NCBI GenBank assembly: GCA_964481655.1
Contig: CAYZVO010000009.1
Location: 1-64,000, forward strand
DNA: 64,000 nucleotides
Direction: 5' to 3'
Origin: CALDOK01 sp964481655
Lineage (GTDB): Bacteria; Myxococcota_A; UBA796; JAFGLY01
This document shows, piece after piece, positions 40,883-52,825 of the stretch. Position 1 is the stretch's first letter. Each line of letters starts with the position of its first letter. The translations under genes and the position numbers were made by a program. Under the pieces are notes generated by a model, which saw only the letters and a list, made by a program, of their open reading frames with translations, searched no databases and was not told where the DNA came from.

Positions 40883-41319
40883 ACGCCACCTCCGTTGTTG
40901 TCGGCGTAGCGGGGGTTGACCTGACCTTCGTAGGCGTATTCCTCGGAGCCGAGCACCGCTGTGACGCTGAAGCCGATGTCCCCGAGCAGCTGCTCGACCC
41001 CGGGCATGTCGACCTCCCAGGGCTGGGTCACGGTGGCGCTGCTGCCTCCGGTGCGGATGCTGGCGTCGTTGGTGACGTTGCCGTTCATGATGAGGTTCTG
41101 GACGTCGCTGGCGGAGTCCTCACCCACCTGGACCCCCCGGGCGGTCACGAACGCGGCGTAGTTCGCGTAGTGGATGGCGCCGAAGTAGAACGCGAACTCG
41201 ATGACCATGAAGAGGATGGCGAACAGCAGGGGCAGCATCAGGGCGAACTCGGTGGTGGCCTGACCACCACGTCGCCGGAGGGCCGGAGTGCGGGACCGCG
41301 GTCTGCGCTGTCTGCTCAT
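40879..41319 (-). CDS. TadE-like pseudopilin
   Basis: A 146-residue protein from the ATG at 41319 (AGGA eight bases upstream; ATG 41328 is also in frame). RRRGGQATTEFALMLPLLFA followed by a hydrophobic helix is the TadE motif with the key Glu. The C-terminal domain (about 60-146) is predicted beta-rich and extracytoplasmic. First gene of the three-gene Tad-like group. Confidence 0.78.
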   Translation of the reverse strand: MSRQRRPRSRTPALRRRGGQATTEFALMLPLLFAILFMVIEFAFYFGAIHYANYAAFVTARGVQVGEDSASDVQNLIMNGNVTNDASIRTGGSSATVTQPWEVDMPGVEQLLGDIGFSVTAVLGSEEYAYEGQVNPRYADNNGGGV

Positions 41320-41463
41320 GGGCACCATCCTGGAGTCGAGGGACACCGCGATCAGTGTAGCAGGATCCGTGCCTGAGAGCCTGACCGTGGATCCCGGGTT
41401 TTCGGGGGGGCCCGGTGCCCCTTTCGCGCCCACTGGGAGGGCAATGACCCAACTATGGGGCAG

Positions 41464-41487
41464 GGCCGCCCATTTTTTGGGGCGGCC
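41464..41487 (-). terminator. Hairpin after the MopE-like lipoprotein gene
   Basis: Eight-bp perfect arms GGCCGCCC / GGGCGGCC with an AT-rich loop of eight bases, 21 bp after the stop codon at 41509. The T-run is in the loop rather than after the stem, so termination strength is uncertain. Confidence 0.45.
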
Positions 41488-41508
41488 GTCGCTCGAGACG
41501 CAGGCTGG

Positions 41509-43677
<2,169 letters not shown>

Positions 43678-44019
43678 GGGGGCTCCGTAGGCTCGCTCGG
43701 GTAGACGACGGGTGGGAGATGGACTCGTCGCCATCGGAAGGTTTATAGCTGCCGTGCCAAACCGATGTCAACGAAACCTCAGGCGACTTCACCGCCCCCG
43801 CGCCCGACCCATGACGGGGCGCACGGGCCCCCTTGACGAACCGGGTCCCGGGCCGTCCTGAAAAAAGGCGCACCACGCAGGGGCGCTCGAGAGCGAAACC
43901 GGGGCGCAGGGCGGGTGCCAGGCGGGGAAGTGTGAGCTGCGTGACACGCCGCTTCCGGTGGCGCGATTACCTCTCCCCCGCAACCCGAACCCCCCCTCGA
44001 ACCCCTCCTGGAGGAACCC
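43678..44019. other. 342-bp divergent intergenic region
   Basis: No gene is visible. It holds the minus-strand promoter for the MopE-like gene. On the plus side I cannot assign a convincing promoter for the peroxiredoxin gene; a TTGACG near 43832 lacks a good -10. Confidence 0.5.
43742..43771 (-). promoter_or_regulatory. Sigma70-type promoter for the MopE-like lipoprotein gene
   Basis: Perfect -35 TTGACA (43771-43766), 18-bp spacer, -10 TATAAA (43747-43742), about 65 bp upstream of the start codon. Confidence 0.7.
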
Positions 44020-44604
44020 ATGTCCCTGGTCGGAAACAAGGCCCCCACCTTCGAGCTCCCCGCCGTCGTCAACAACGAGCTGGGCGCGATCAACTCCGAA
44101 GACCTGCTCGGCAAGTGGACCGTGCTCTTCTTCTACCCCCTCGACTTCACCTTCGTCTGCCCCACCGAGATCCTCGCCTTCTCGAAGGCCCAGCCCCAGT
44201 TCGCCGAGCTGGGCGCCAACGTCGTCGGCGTGAGCGTGGACAGCCAGTTCACCCACCTCGCCTGGATCAACACCCCCCAGGACCAGGGCGGCCTCGGCAA
44301 GCTCAACATCCCCCTGGTGGCGGACCTCAACAAGACCCTGACCCGCGACTACGGCGTCCTCGTCGAAGAGGCCGGCGTGGCCCTGCGCGGCGTGTTCATC
44401 ATCGATCCCGAGGGCGTGGTCCAGTCGGCCATCGTCAACAACCTCGGCGTCGGCCGCAACGTGAACGAGGTGCTCCGCACCCTCAAGGGCTTCCAGTACA
44501 TCACCGCCCACGACGGTGAGGTCTGCCCGGCTGGCTGGGATGACGGCGCCGACACCATGGTCGCCAGCCCCGAAGGCGTGGCCAACTACCTCTCCACGCA
44601 CTAG
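44020..44604 (+). CDS. 2-Cys peroxiredoxin, Prx1/AhpC type
   Basis: A 194-residue thiol peroxidase that reduces hydrogen peroxide and organic peroxides in the cytoplasm. The peroxidatic Cys is in FYPLDFTFVCPTEILAF (about residue 47) and the resolving Cys in GEVCPAGW (about 168), with the GVSVDSQFTHLAW and LRGVFIIDPEGVVQ segments of the family. GGAGG precedes the ATG by five bases. No ahpF-like reductase is adjacent, so thioredoxin is the likely electron donor. Confidence 0.95.
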   Translation: MSLVGNKAPTFELPAVVNNELGAINSEDLLGKWTVLFFYPLDFTFVCPTEILAFSKAQPQFAELGANVVGVSVDSQFTHLAWINTPQDQGGLGKLNIPLVADLNKTLTRDYGVLVEEAGVALRGVFIIDPEGVVQSAIVNNLGVGRNVNEVLRTLKGFQYITAHDGEVCPAGWDDGADTMVASPEGVANYLSTH

Positions 44605-44970
44605 CTCCCGCGCGTCGGAACCTCGGGCCACCCCCGGCCCCAAGACCGCCCGGGTGGCCACCCCCCGTAAAGCGCCCCGGCACAAACCGGGGGGCGCACG
44701 GTCCACCCCCAACAAATAAGGCCCCAACACCCCCCCCCCCCCCGCCCCCGGGGGGGCCCCCCCGGGGCCCCCCCGGGGCCGGGGGGGGGGGGGGGGGGCC
44801 CTCGCCGCTTCAGGCGCCCGGGCACATGCGGGGGGGCGCAGGGTCCACCCCATCCATATAGGGGCCCTCCGCGAGCGCGCAGCGACCCCTGACGGCGCGG
44901 ACGCGACCGCTGGGCCCACCAGACTGGTCGCCTCCCCCGGGCTGCGCTAACCTCGCCCCCTGGAGGTCCC
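44605..44970. other. 366-bp low-complexity region with a duplicated segment
   Basis: No gene. Almost pure C/G homopolymer at 44726-44811 is flanked by two degenerate copies of a 55-bp segment, 44671-44725 and 44812-44866 (shared core GGGGCGCA...GGTCCACCCC). This looks like a contig join or sequencing-error zone rather than biology. yqeY starts after it with a normal GGAGG. Confidence 0.6.
44671..44866. repeat. Degenerate direct repeat around a homopolymer tract
   Basis: Two 55-bp copies offset by 141 bases. Differences are scattered single-base changes, and the left copy carries more A-containing changes (AACAAATAAGG against ATCCATATAGG). Confidence 0.6.
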
Positions 44971-45416
44971 ATGAGCATCGCCGAGACCGTCAAAGAGCAG
45001 CTCACCGCGGCCATGAAGGCCCGCGACGTGGCGCGCATCTCCGCCCTTCGCCTGATCCGCGCCGCCCTGGTGGACGAGTCCAAGAAGACCGGCGCCGAGA
45101 TCGACGAGGCCAAGGCCGTCGCCGTGCTGCGCCGCCTGCGCAAGCAGCGCGACGAGTCGGCCCAGGCCTACACCGACGCCGGCCGCGAGGATCTGGCCGC
45201 GCTCGAGCGCGCCGAGGCCGAGGTCATCGACGGGTTCCTGCCCAAGCTGGCCGACGAGGCCACCACCATCACCTGGGTGCGCGAAGCCATCGCCGCCTGC
45301 GGCGCCAGCTCTCCCCGGGAGTTCGGCCGTGTCATGGGCACCCTGATGAAGGCTCACCGCGGAGAGCTGGACGCCAAGCTCGCGCGGAGCCTCATCGAGC
45401 GCGAGCTGGCCGGCTG

Positions 45417-45417
<1 letters not shown>
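44971..45417 (+). CDS. yqeY: GatB/YqeY domain protein
   Basis: A 148-residue helical protein matching the YqeY family over its full length: an N-terminal helix bundle (KEQLTAAMKARDVARISALRLIRAAL), then EIDEAKAVAVLRRLRKQRDESAQAY and EVIDGFLPKLADE, with the GRVMGTLMKAHRGELDAKLA ending shared with the GatB tail domain. The fold resembles tRNA-binding tails, but the cellular role is not known. It overlaps the biotin carboxylase gene by one base (TGATG). Confidence 0.93.
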
Positions 45418-46790
<1,373 letters not shown>

Positions 46791-46802
46791 CCCGGAGCAG
46801 CC

Positions 46803-48548
46803 ATGGCCCGCTTGTCCCTCGAGTCCATCGGACATCCCGTCACAGGCTTGCTCGACCCCCGCGAGCTGGAGCGCAACCGTCGCTGGATGGGTGAGCTCGA
46901 CGAGCAGCTCGAGCAGGCGCGCGCCACCGTCCGCGAGGGCTGGGGTGAGCGCCCCAGGGAGCGCGTGGCCGCCGAGGGCAAGCTGACCGTCTGGCAGCGC
47001 CTCGAGGCCCTGGCCGACCCCGGCAGCCCCCTGCTGCCCATCGGCAGCTTCGTGAACTGGGGCCGTCGCTTCGAGGGCTCCCGCCGGGAGGCACCCGGAG
47101 CCGGCGTGATCACGGCCTTCGCGCGGATCGAGGACCGCTGGGTGGTGGTGATCGCCAACGACAACCTGGTCGCCTCCGGCGCGTGGTGGCCCGGGACCCC
47201 CGAGAAGATCCAGCGGGCCCAGCGCATCGCCATGCGCCTCGAGCTGCCGGTGGTCTACCTGGTGGAGTGCTCCGGCCTGTTCCTGCCCCAGCAGTCGGGC
47301 AGCTTCGCGGGCGGGACCGGCGCGGGCCACATCTTCAAGCTCAACGCTCTGCTCTCCGACGCTGGCATCCCCCAGATCGCCGGCGTCTTCGGCGCCTGCA
47401 TCGCGGGGGGTGGGTACATGCCCATCATCAGCGACCGGGTCATCATGACCGAGCAGGCCTACATGGTGATCGCGGGGGCCGCGCTCATCAAGGGCGCCAA
47501 GAGCCAGAACCTGACCAGCACGGACCTGGGAGGGCCCGAGATCCACGTGCACCGCTCCGGCTGTGCCGACACGCGCGTCCCCGACGACACCGCCTGCATC
47601 CGCGCCATCCGCGCCGAGATCGCCCTGCTGCCGTCGAGCGCCGCGGACTTCTACCGCCAGGGCCTGCCGGGCCTGCCCCCCCACCACGAGCCCGAGGAGC
47701 TGGGCAGCCTGTTCCCACCGGACCGTCGGGAGACCTACGAGGCCCGCGAGGTGCTGGCCCGCCTGCTGGACGGCAGCCTGTTCCACGAGTTCCTGCCAGC
47801 AGTGGGCCCCGAGGTCATCACCGGGCTGGGCCGCATCGGCGGCCTGTGGGTGGGCGTGGTCATCAACGACGTCGGCACCCACCCCCATCCCCGCGCGCCG
47901 GGCACGATGCGGGCCGGGGGCATTCTCTACCGCGAGGGCGTCGCCAAGCTGGCCACCTTCTCACGCCACTGCGACGCCAACGGCCTGCCCCTGATCTGGC
48001 TGCAGGACGTCGCGGGCTTCGACATCGGCACGGAGGCCGAGCAGCAGGGCCTGCTGGGCTACGGCAGCTCGCTGATCTACGCCAACAGCACCAACACCAC
48101 CCCCATGTTCACGGTGCTGCTGCGCCGGGCCTCGGGCGCCGGCTACTACGCCCAGGCCGGGCTGCCCTTCGACCCCGTGCTCCAGCTGTCCACCCCCATG
48201 ACCCGCCTGGCGGTCATGGAGGGCCGCACCCTGGCCATCGCCACCTACAACAAGGCGCTGGACGACAACTTCGAGATCATCACCGACGATCCCGAGAAGC
48301 GGCGCCTGCTCGAAGAGGGCATGGCCGAGACCGCGGGGCGTATCGACGCGGACATGGACCCCTACGCGGCCGCAGCCCGCGGCGACACCGACGAGATCGT
48401 CCCCCTCGGCGAGCTCCGCACCTGGTTGGAAGCGGCCGCGGAGATGAGCTATCAGGCGACCGGCAACCGCCGGGTGCGCAACCCGCGCATCTGGACCTTT
48501 CACGACATGGAGGCCCTGTGCTCCGGGTCATGGTCAGAGATGACGTGA
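46803..48548 (+). CDS. Acyl-CoA carboxyltransferase subunit, GcdA-like
   Basis: A 581-residue crotonase-fold carboxyltransferase holding both halves: the N-half has RFEGSRREAPGAGVITAF, GAGHIFKLNALLSDAGIPQIAGVFGACIAGGGYMP-type oxyanion Gly residues, and the C-half GTMRAGGILYREGVAKLATF and VAGFDIGTEAEQQG. Size and sequence style fit glutaconyl-CoA decarboxylase alpha (about 587 residues) more than the shorter propionyl-CoA type, but no sodium-pump beta subunit is adjacent and a biotin carboxylase is, so an ATP-dependent acyl-CoA carboxylase is more likely. Starts 12 bp after the biotin carboxylase gene. Confidence 0.88.
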   Translation: MARLSLESIGHPVTGLLDPRELERNRRWMGELDEQLEQARATVREGWGERPRERVAAEGKLTVWQRLEALADPGSPLLPIGSFVNWGRRFEGSRREAPGAGVITAFARIEDRWVVVIANDNLVASGAWWPGTPEKIQRAQRIAMRLELPVVYLVECSGLFLPQQSGSFAGGTGAGHIFKLNALLSDAGIPQIAGVFGACIAGGGYMPIISDRVIMTEQAYMVIAGAALIKGAKSQNLTSTDLGGPEIHVHRSGCADTRVPDDTACIRAIRAEIALLPSSAADFYRQGLPGLPPHHEPEELGSLFPPDRRETYEAREVLARLLDGSLFHEFLPAVGPEVITGLGRIGGLWVGVVINDVGTHPHPRAPGTMRAGGILYREGVAKLATFSRHCDANGLPLIWLQDVAGFDIGTEAEQQGLLGYGSSLIYANSTNTTPMFTVLLRRASGAGYYAQAGLPFDPVLQLSTPMTRLAVMEGRTLAIATYNKALDDNFEIITDDPEKRRLLEEGMAETAGRIDADMDPYAAAARGDTDEIVPLGELRTWLEAAAEMSYQATGNRRVRNPRIWTFHDMEALCSGSWSEMT

Positions 48549-49075
48549 TCTGCGCGACCACGGTGGGGCTCTTCGTCCCCACCCTGGTGCCAGGCACACC
48601 GCTGCATCCCGGGCTCACCTTCGGGCGCCTGCTGCGGCTGGGCCGCTGGCACGAGCTGCAGGTGCCCCCGGGGGTCGACGGCTACGCCGATCAACCGCTG
48701 GGGCGCTACTCCCCGGTGGAGTACGGGACCGCGCTGATGCGGGTGCGTCGCCGCACCGGCCGCAAGCGGGCCAAGGTCAAGGCGGCCGTGAAGTCCATGA
48801 TCCACAGCGGGCGCACGGTGAAGGCCGAGCTCGACGGCACCCTCTACCACCGCCCCGCCCCCGACGCGCTGCCCTTCGTCGCGGTGGGCAGCCGGGTGCG
48901 AGCCCACGACACCATCGCCCTGGTCGAGGTCATGAAGACCTTCACCCGCATCCGGGCGCCCATCTCGGGCGTGCTCGAGCGGTGGCTGGTTCGCGACGGA
49001 GCCAACGTCTACCAGGGGATGCCGCTGGTGGTCATCAAGCCCGACGAGGACGACGCGAGCGTGAGCGCGGGTTGA
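48518..49075 (+). CDS. Biotin carboxyl carrier subunit
   Basis: A 185-residue protein whose C-terminal 75 residues are a biotinyl domain: VEVMKTFTRIRAPISGVLE with the biotinylated Lys140 and VIKPDEDD at the end. The attachment motif is VMKT rather than AMKM. The first half (LGRYSPVEYGTALMRVRRR) is an extra N-terminal part of unknown fold. GTG 48518 is chosen for the GGAGG four bases upstream; ATG 48530 is an alternative. It overlaps the carboxyltransferase gene by 31 bases, so the three subunits are clearly co-translated. Confidence 0.82.
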   Translation: MLRVMVRDDVICATTVGLFVPTLVPGTPLHPGLTFGRLLRLGRWHELQVPPGVDGYADQPLGRYSPVEYGTALMRVRRRTGRKRAKVKAAVKSMIHSGRTVKAELDGTLYHRPAPDALPFVAVGSRVRAHDTIALVEVMKTFTRIRAPISGVLERWLVRDGANVYQGMPLVVIKPDEDDASVSAG

Positions 49076-49090
49076 ACGGCCGGGGCCGTT
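49075..49090 (+). terminator. Hairpin after the carboxylase operon
   Basis: AACGGCC-GG-GGCCGTT followed by TCCCCC, starting at the last base of the stop codon. A seven-bp stem with a two-base loop as drawn (five pairs with a relaxed loop); no real T-tract. Confidence 0.4.
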
Positions 49091-49150
49091 TCCCCCGACA
49101 ACGCTGCCGTGCTACGCTCTCACTTCGCACCCCGCCAGGGAGGAGAAGCT

Positions 49151-50176
49151 TTGCGAACGCTCCTCTGCATCGTCGCGTGCCTGTTCATGCTCACTCCGAG
49201 CGACGCCCAGGCCGCCTGCAAGTCCCCCTACCCTCTGCAGACCCTCGCCCGTGATCTGGGCCTGATGCAGTCGTCCCTGCGCAACCTCGACGAGCAGGGG
49301 TTCCGGGACGCCGGCACCCGGCTCAAGCTGGGCCTGCCCTGCATGGAGGCCCCCGCGCCCGCCGCGGTCTACGCCACGGCCTACCGTCTGCTGGGCGCCC
49401 TCTACTTCCTCGAGGGCGACGTGGTGCAGAGCGAGGACTGGTTCGAGACCGCCCTCGAGCTCGACCCCGGCTTCGTCTGGGACGTGCGGGACTTCGACGT
49501 CGGTCATCCGATCCGCATCTCCTTCGAGACCATCGCCAGGGAGCTGGACACCGAGGCCCACCCTGTCGAAGGCAAGAAGATCCGCCAGCCCAAGACCGGC
49601 CGCTTGATCATGGACGGTCGTCCCCTGATGGAGGCCGAGGCCACCCTGGGGCGCCCCCACATGGTCCAGCAGATCAGCGCGGACAACAAGGTCGTGGCGA
49701 CCTACGTCTTCGAGGGCAACCAGTTCCCGGAGCAGGTGGTCAAGCCCTCCTTCGACGACCCCGAGCCCGCCGGGCCGGCCCTGGTGATCGGCGAGGAGCC
49801 CACCAAGGACAAGACCCGCCGCAAGGATCGCAACAAGGACGACGGCGAGACCATCACTCCGGAACCGGTGGCCACGACCGGCGGCCTCGGCGACGACGTC
49901 GTCATGGTCGAGCGCATCCGCCCGCCCATGAAGACCCCGCTGCTGCTCATCGGCGGCGCCGGCCTGTTGGGCGCTGGCGGCACCTACGCGGCCTCCTACA
50001 TGATGAGCCAGCGCTTCCAGGAGACCACCACAACCGACGAAGCCAACCAGCTTCGCACCACCACCAACGCCCTGGTGCTGGCCTCCGGCGGCATCGCCGT
50101 GGTCGGCCTCGGCCTGGGCTACTGGGGTGTGCTGTTGGACGGGGGCTACGGGATTGGCGTCCACGGACAGTTCTAG
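49151..50176 (+). CDS. Exported protein with TPR-like region and C-terminal membrane helices
   Basis: The start is TTG 49151 (AGGAG five bases upstream), giving a signal peptide that ends SDAQA and a 341-residue protein. About 40-120 looks TPR-like (AVYATAYRLLGALYFLEGDVVQSEDWFETALELDPGF in pieces), then a beta segment resembling a PEGA-type module (GRLIMDGRPLMEAEATLG), a Lys/Asp-rich linker, and two membrane helices at about 264-285 and 305-330. No enzymatic motif. The kinase-like gene starts inside its 3' end, so the two probably act together at the envelope. Confidence 0.7.
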   Translation: MRTLLCIVACLFMLTPSDAQAACKSPYPLQTLARDLGLMQSSLRNLDEQGFRDAGTRLKLGLPCMEAPAPAAVYATAYRLLGALYFLEGDVVQSEDWFETALELDPGFVWDVRDFDVGHPIRISFETIARELDTEAHPVEGKKIRQPKTGRLIMDGRPLMEAEATLGRPHMVQQISADNKVVATYVFEGNQFPEQVVKPSFDDPEPAGPALVIGEEPTKDKTRRKDRNKDDGETITPEPVATTGGLGDDVVMVERIRPPMKTPLLLIGGAGLLGAGGTYAASYMMSQRFQETTTTDEANQLRTTTNALVLASGGIAVVGLGLGYWGVLLDGGYGIGVHGQF

Positions 50177-51342
50177 CGCCGACCTGGGCCAGCCCCAGGC
50201 CTGGACCGGCCGAAGCGGCCGGTGGTACTTCCACGATCCCACGGAGGAGATCCGCAAGGGCGGCATGGCCTCCATCCGCCGGGTGATCGCCCAGGGCGCC
50301 CCACCCAGCGGCGGCGGCGTCCCCGAGGGCACCCCGCTGGCGCTCAAGCTCGCCTTCCAGGACGACCTGGCTCGCGAGACCATGGGCCGCGAGGTCCAGA
50401 CCTTCGAGCTGCTGCAGGCCGCGCGCACAGCCCCCCCGTGCCCGCGGCTCGTCGACGTGGTCGACGAGGGCGGCAAGCCCGTGGGCATCGTCATGGAGTG
50501 GTGCCCCACCGACATGGAGCAGTGGTGGGACCGCATGCTGGTCTTGCCCGACGCCCTCGAGCCCCTCTGCGGCGCCCTGGCGGACATCTGCCGCCGCATC
50601 GGCGAGTACCACGCCATCATGGCGAGCAAGGGCGTGCGGGCGGTGCACGCGGACATCAAGCCGCGCAACGCCGTGCTGGCCGCCGACGGTCGCTGGCTGC
50701 TCACCGACTTCGGCGCCGCCAAGAGCCGCCCCATCGAGCAGGAGACCTGGGAGGCCACGCGGCTGATCCTGGGCACCGAGAACTTCATCGCCCCGGAGAT
50801 GCTCTTCAACGCGCGCAAGCAGCACCCGCAGGCCATGGACACCTGGTCGGTGGGCGCCACCTTCTTCGCGCTGCTCAAGATGCGCCGCCACCGCCTCTTC
50901 GGGAACGAGCTCCCCATCGACGGCACCCACAGCATCCAGTTCCGCTGCCAGCGCATGTCCATGGTCACCGACCTGCGCGAGCGCGAGCCCGCCCTGTTCG
51001 CCGGCAAGGACCTCGACCCCTCGGCCTTCGCCTCCCCTGACCAGCTGCCCGAGCAGGACCGCCAGGCCGTGTCCCAGGCCCTGCTGGGGGTGTTCGGCGA
51101 GCCCGACGGGGAGCGCGAGCAGGCGCTCGAGGCCGAGATCCTGGCCCTGCTCGACCGCGCCCTGCGCATCGATCCGTCCCAGCGCTTCACCAAGGCCGAG
51201 GAGATGTCCGAGGCCTTCGACCGCATCGTCCGCCGCTACTGGGAGCTCGAGGGCTCCCTGCACGCCGCCATGGCCCCCCCCCCCGCGGCCCCCCCCCCCC
51301 CACACAACAAAAAAAAAAAACAAAAAAAAGAGGCCGCGCCCA
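50154..51342 (+). CDS. Ser/Thr protein kinase-like receptor, N-terminal part (runs into gap)
   Basis: About 396 residues up to the N-run. A Hanks-type kinase domain: Lys in LALKLAF, Glu in GREVQTFELL, catalytic loop HADIKPRNAVL, DFG in LTDFGAAKS, and GTENFIAPEM. The residue before the catalytic Asp is Ala instead of Arg (non-RD), and the Gly loop is weak (RKGGMASIRRV). The start is uncertain; TTG 50154 is used, overlapping the upstream gene by 23 bases. The last about 20 codons before the gap (poly-Pro, Asn, poly-Lys) lie in bad sequence. The next feature is probably the rest of the same gene. Confidence 0.72.
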
Positions 51343-51352
51343 NNNNNNNNNN
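51343..51352. other. Assembly gap (10 N)
   Basis: Ten undetermined bases flanked by poly-C, poly-A and C/G runs (51282-51342 and 51353-51420), which indicates a scaffold join or low-quality consensus. The true gap size is unknown, and reading frames on either side should not be joined. Confidence 0.98.
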
Positions 51353-52816
51353 CCCCCCCGGGCCCGCCGCTTGGGGCTGCGGGGGGCCCCCCGCCCCCCC
51401 GCCGGGGCCGCCCCCGGGGCGCCCACCGAGCCAGCTGAGAACATCATCATGCAGCACGATCCCGAGATGGAAGAGGGGCGCCCCACCGTGGTCGCCACCG
51501 AAGACGAGGCCCCCGTCACCCCGCCCCCCGGGCCGGTCGCACCGCCCCCGCTGGCCGTGGGCCCCGCCGAGTTCCTGCCGGCAGGCCAGGCCGACGAGCA
51601 GACAGTGCTGGCGCCCCAGGGGGTCCAGGACGAGGCCTTCGGCGCCGCCGCCCCCGTCGCCCCTCCCGACCCCGTCCCCGCCGAGCAGCCCGCGCCCATC
51701 GCCCCGCCGCCGGTGGCCGCGCCCTCCCTGGGCCCGCCCCCCGGCGCCGCCCAGCCCCAGCACCCGGACACCCTGGTGCCCCCGGTCGAGGAGCCCCCGC
51801 CGGCCTACGAGCCCCCGCCGGCCTACGAGCCCCCGCCCTCGTTCGAGGCCCCGGCCGCCGCGCCTCCCACCTCCCCCCCCGACGATCGCGTCGTCCAGCT
51901 GCTCGAGGGCATCCACGCCCAGCTGGGCAGCCAGCGCGCCCCGGCCGCTCCCGGTCGGGTCAAGCTGCCCTTCTGGCTGGTCCTGGCCATCGGCCTGCTC
52001 ATCTTCTGCCAGGCCCTGCAGTTCGGCCTGCTCGTGGCCATCTTCCTCGGCTCCATGGGCATGTCCGCAGGCAACTTCGAGCTCCCCGAGTCCGTGGGGA
52101 TCGCAGCCGACGACGCAGGAGAGGCCCCTTTTGAGGTGACCGCTCCGATCGAGGACGAGCCCGCAGTCGCGGACGACGAGCCCGAACGGAGCGGTGACGA
52201 CGACGCCGACGAGCTGGCCGATGAACCCCTCGCGGACGACGAGCCTAGCGACGACGAGCTCATCGAGGACGAGCCCGAGGACGCCCTGGCGGACGCCGAG
52301 CCCGTCGAAGACGAGCCCGCGGCCCCCACGAGCGTCACGGCCACCGCCGACGTGTACGACCGCAGCGCCGCCGAGCCCGCGCCGGCACCGGCACCGGCAC
52401 CCGAGCCCACCGTCCGCAGCACCAGCCCGTCGAGCAGCAGCGCATCCAGCAGCAAGCCGACGAGCAGCAGCTCCTCCAGCAGCAAGCCTGCGAGCAGCTC
52501 TTCGTCCAGCAGCAAGCCGACGAGCAGCAGCTCGACCAGCAGCAAGCCCACCAGCACCACGCGCAGCTCCGGCTCCAGCGCGTCCTCCGCAGAGGCCGCC
52601 GCCGGCGACACGGGCACCATCGAGGTGATGGGCGCCACCGGCTACGTGGTCGGCACCGAGGGCCGCCGGCCGTGCGGCGAGCTGGCCCCGGGCACCTACG
52701 AGGTGTTCGCCCAGCCCAACGACGGCGGCGAGTACATCTCCCTGGGCGTCCACATGCTCAAGGCGGGCCAGAAGATGCAGTTCCGCTGCGGCTTCGGCTC
52801 CTGCCGTCAGCTCTAG
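51353..52816 (+). CDS. Membrane protein with Pro-rich, acidic and Ser/Lys/Pro repeats (likely C-terminal part of the kinase)
   Basis: The frame is open from the gap to the stop at 52816. Segments: a Pro/Ala-rich linker with AYEPPP repeats (about 51780-51840), one membrane helix (LPFWLVLAIGLLIFCQALQF), an acidic stretch of repeated DEPxxD units, a low-complexity region with four SSSKPTSS-type repeats (52430-52550), and a C-terminal small beta domain (TGTIEVMGATGYVVGTEGRR) resembling PEGA or SPOR-like envelope modules. Kinase domain, linker, membrane helix, extracytoplasmic repeats is the usual PknB-type receptor plan, so I infer one gene with the kinase part upstream. Confidence 0.7.
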   Translation, partial: PPRARRLGLRGAPRPPAGAAPGAPTEPAENIIMQHDPEMEEGRPTVVATEDEAPVTPPPGPVAPPPLAVGPAEFLPAGQADEQTVLAPQGVQDEAFGAAAPVAPPDPVPAEQPAPIAPPPVAAPSLGPPPGAAQPQHPDTLVPPVEEPPPAYEPPPAYEPPPSFEAPAAAPPTSPPDDRVVQLLEGIHAQLGSQRAPAAPGRVKLPFWLVLAIGLLIFCQALQFGLLVAIFLGSMGMSAGNFELPESVGIAADDAGEAPFEVTAPIEDEPAVADDEPERSGDDDADELADEPLADDEPSDDELIEDEPEDALADAEPVEDEPAAPTSVTATADVYDRSAAEPAPAPAPAPEPTVRSTSPSSSSASSSKPTSSSSSSSKPASSSSSSSKPTSSSSTSSKPTSTTRSSGSSASSAEAAAGDTGTIEVMGATGYVVGTEGRRPCGELAPGTYEVFAQPNDGGEYISLGVHMLKAGQKMQFRCGFGSCRQL

Positions 52817-52825
52817 CGCGGGCGC

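Noticed and set aside
52430..52560. CRISPR-like short repeats
   Set aside because: These are in-frame Ser/Lys/Pro codon repeats of a protein; no unique spacers and no cas genes.
52140..52640. Frame change in the C-terminal part of the kinase-like gene relative to the N-terminal part
   Set aside because: The change coincides with the N-run of unknown length, so it is a sequence gap effect and not evidence of programmed frameshifting.
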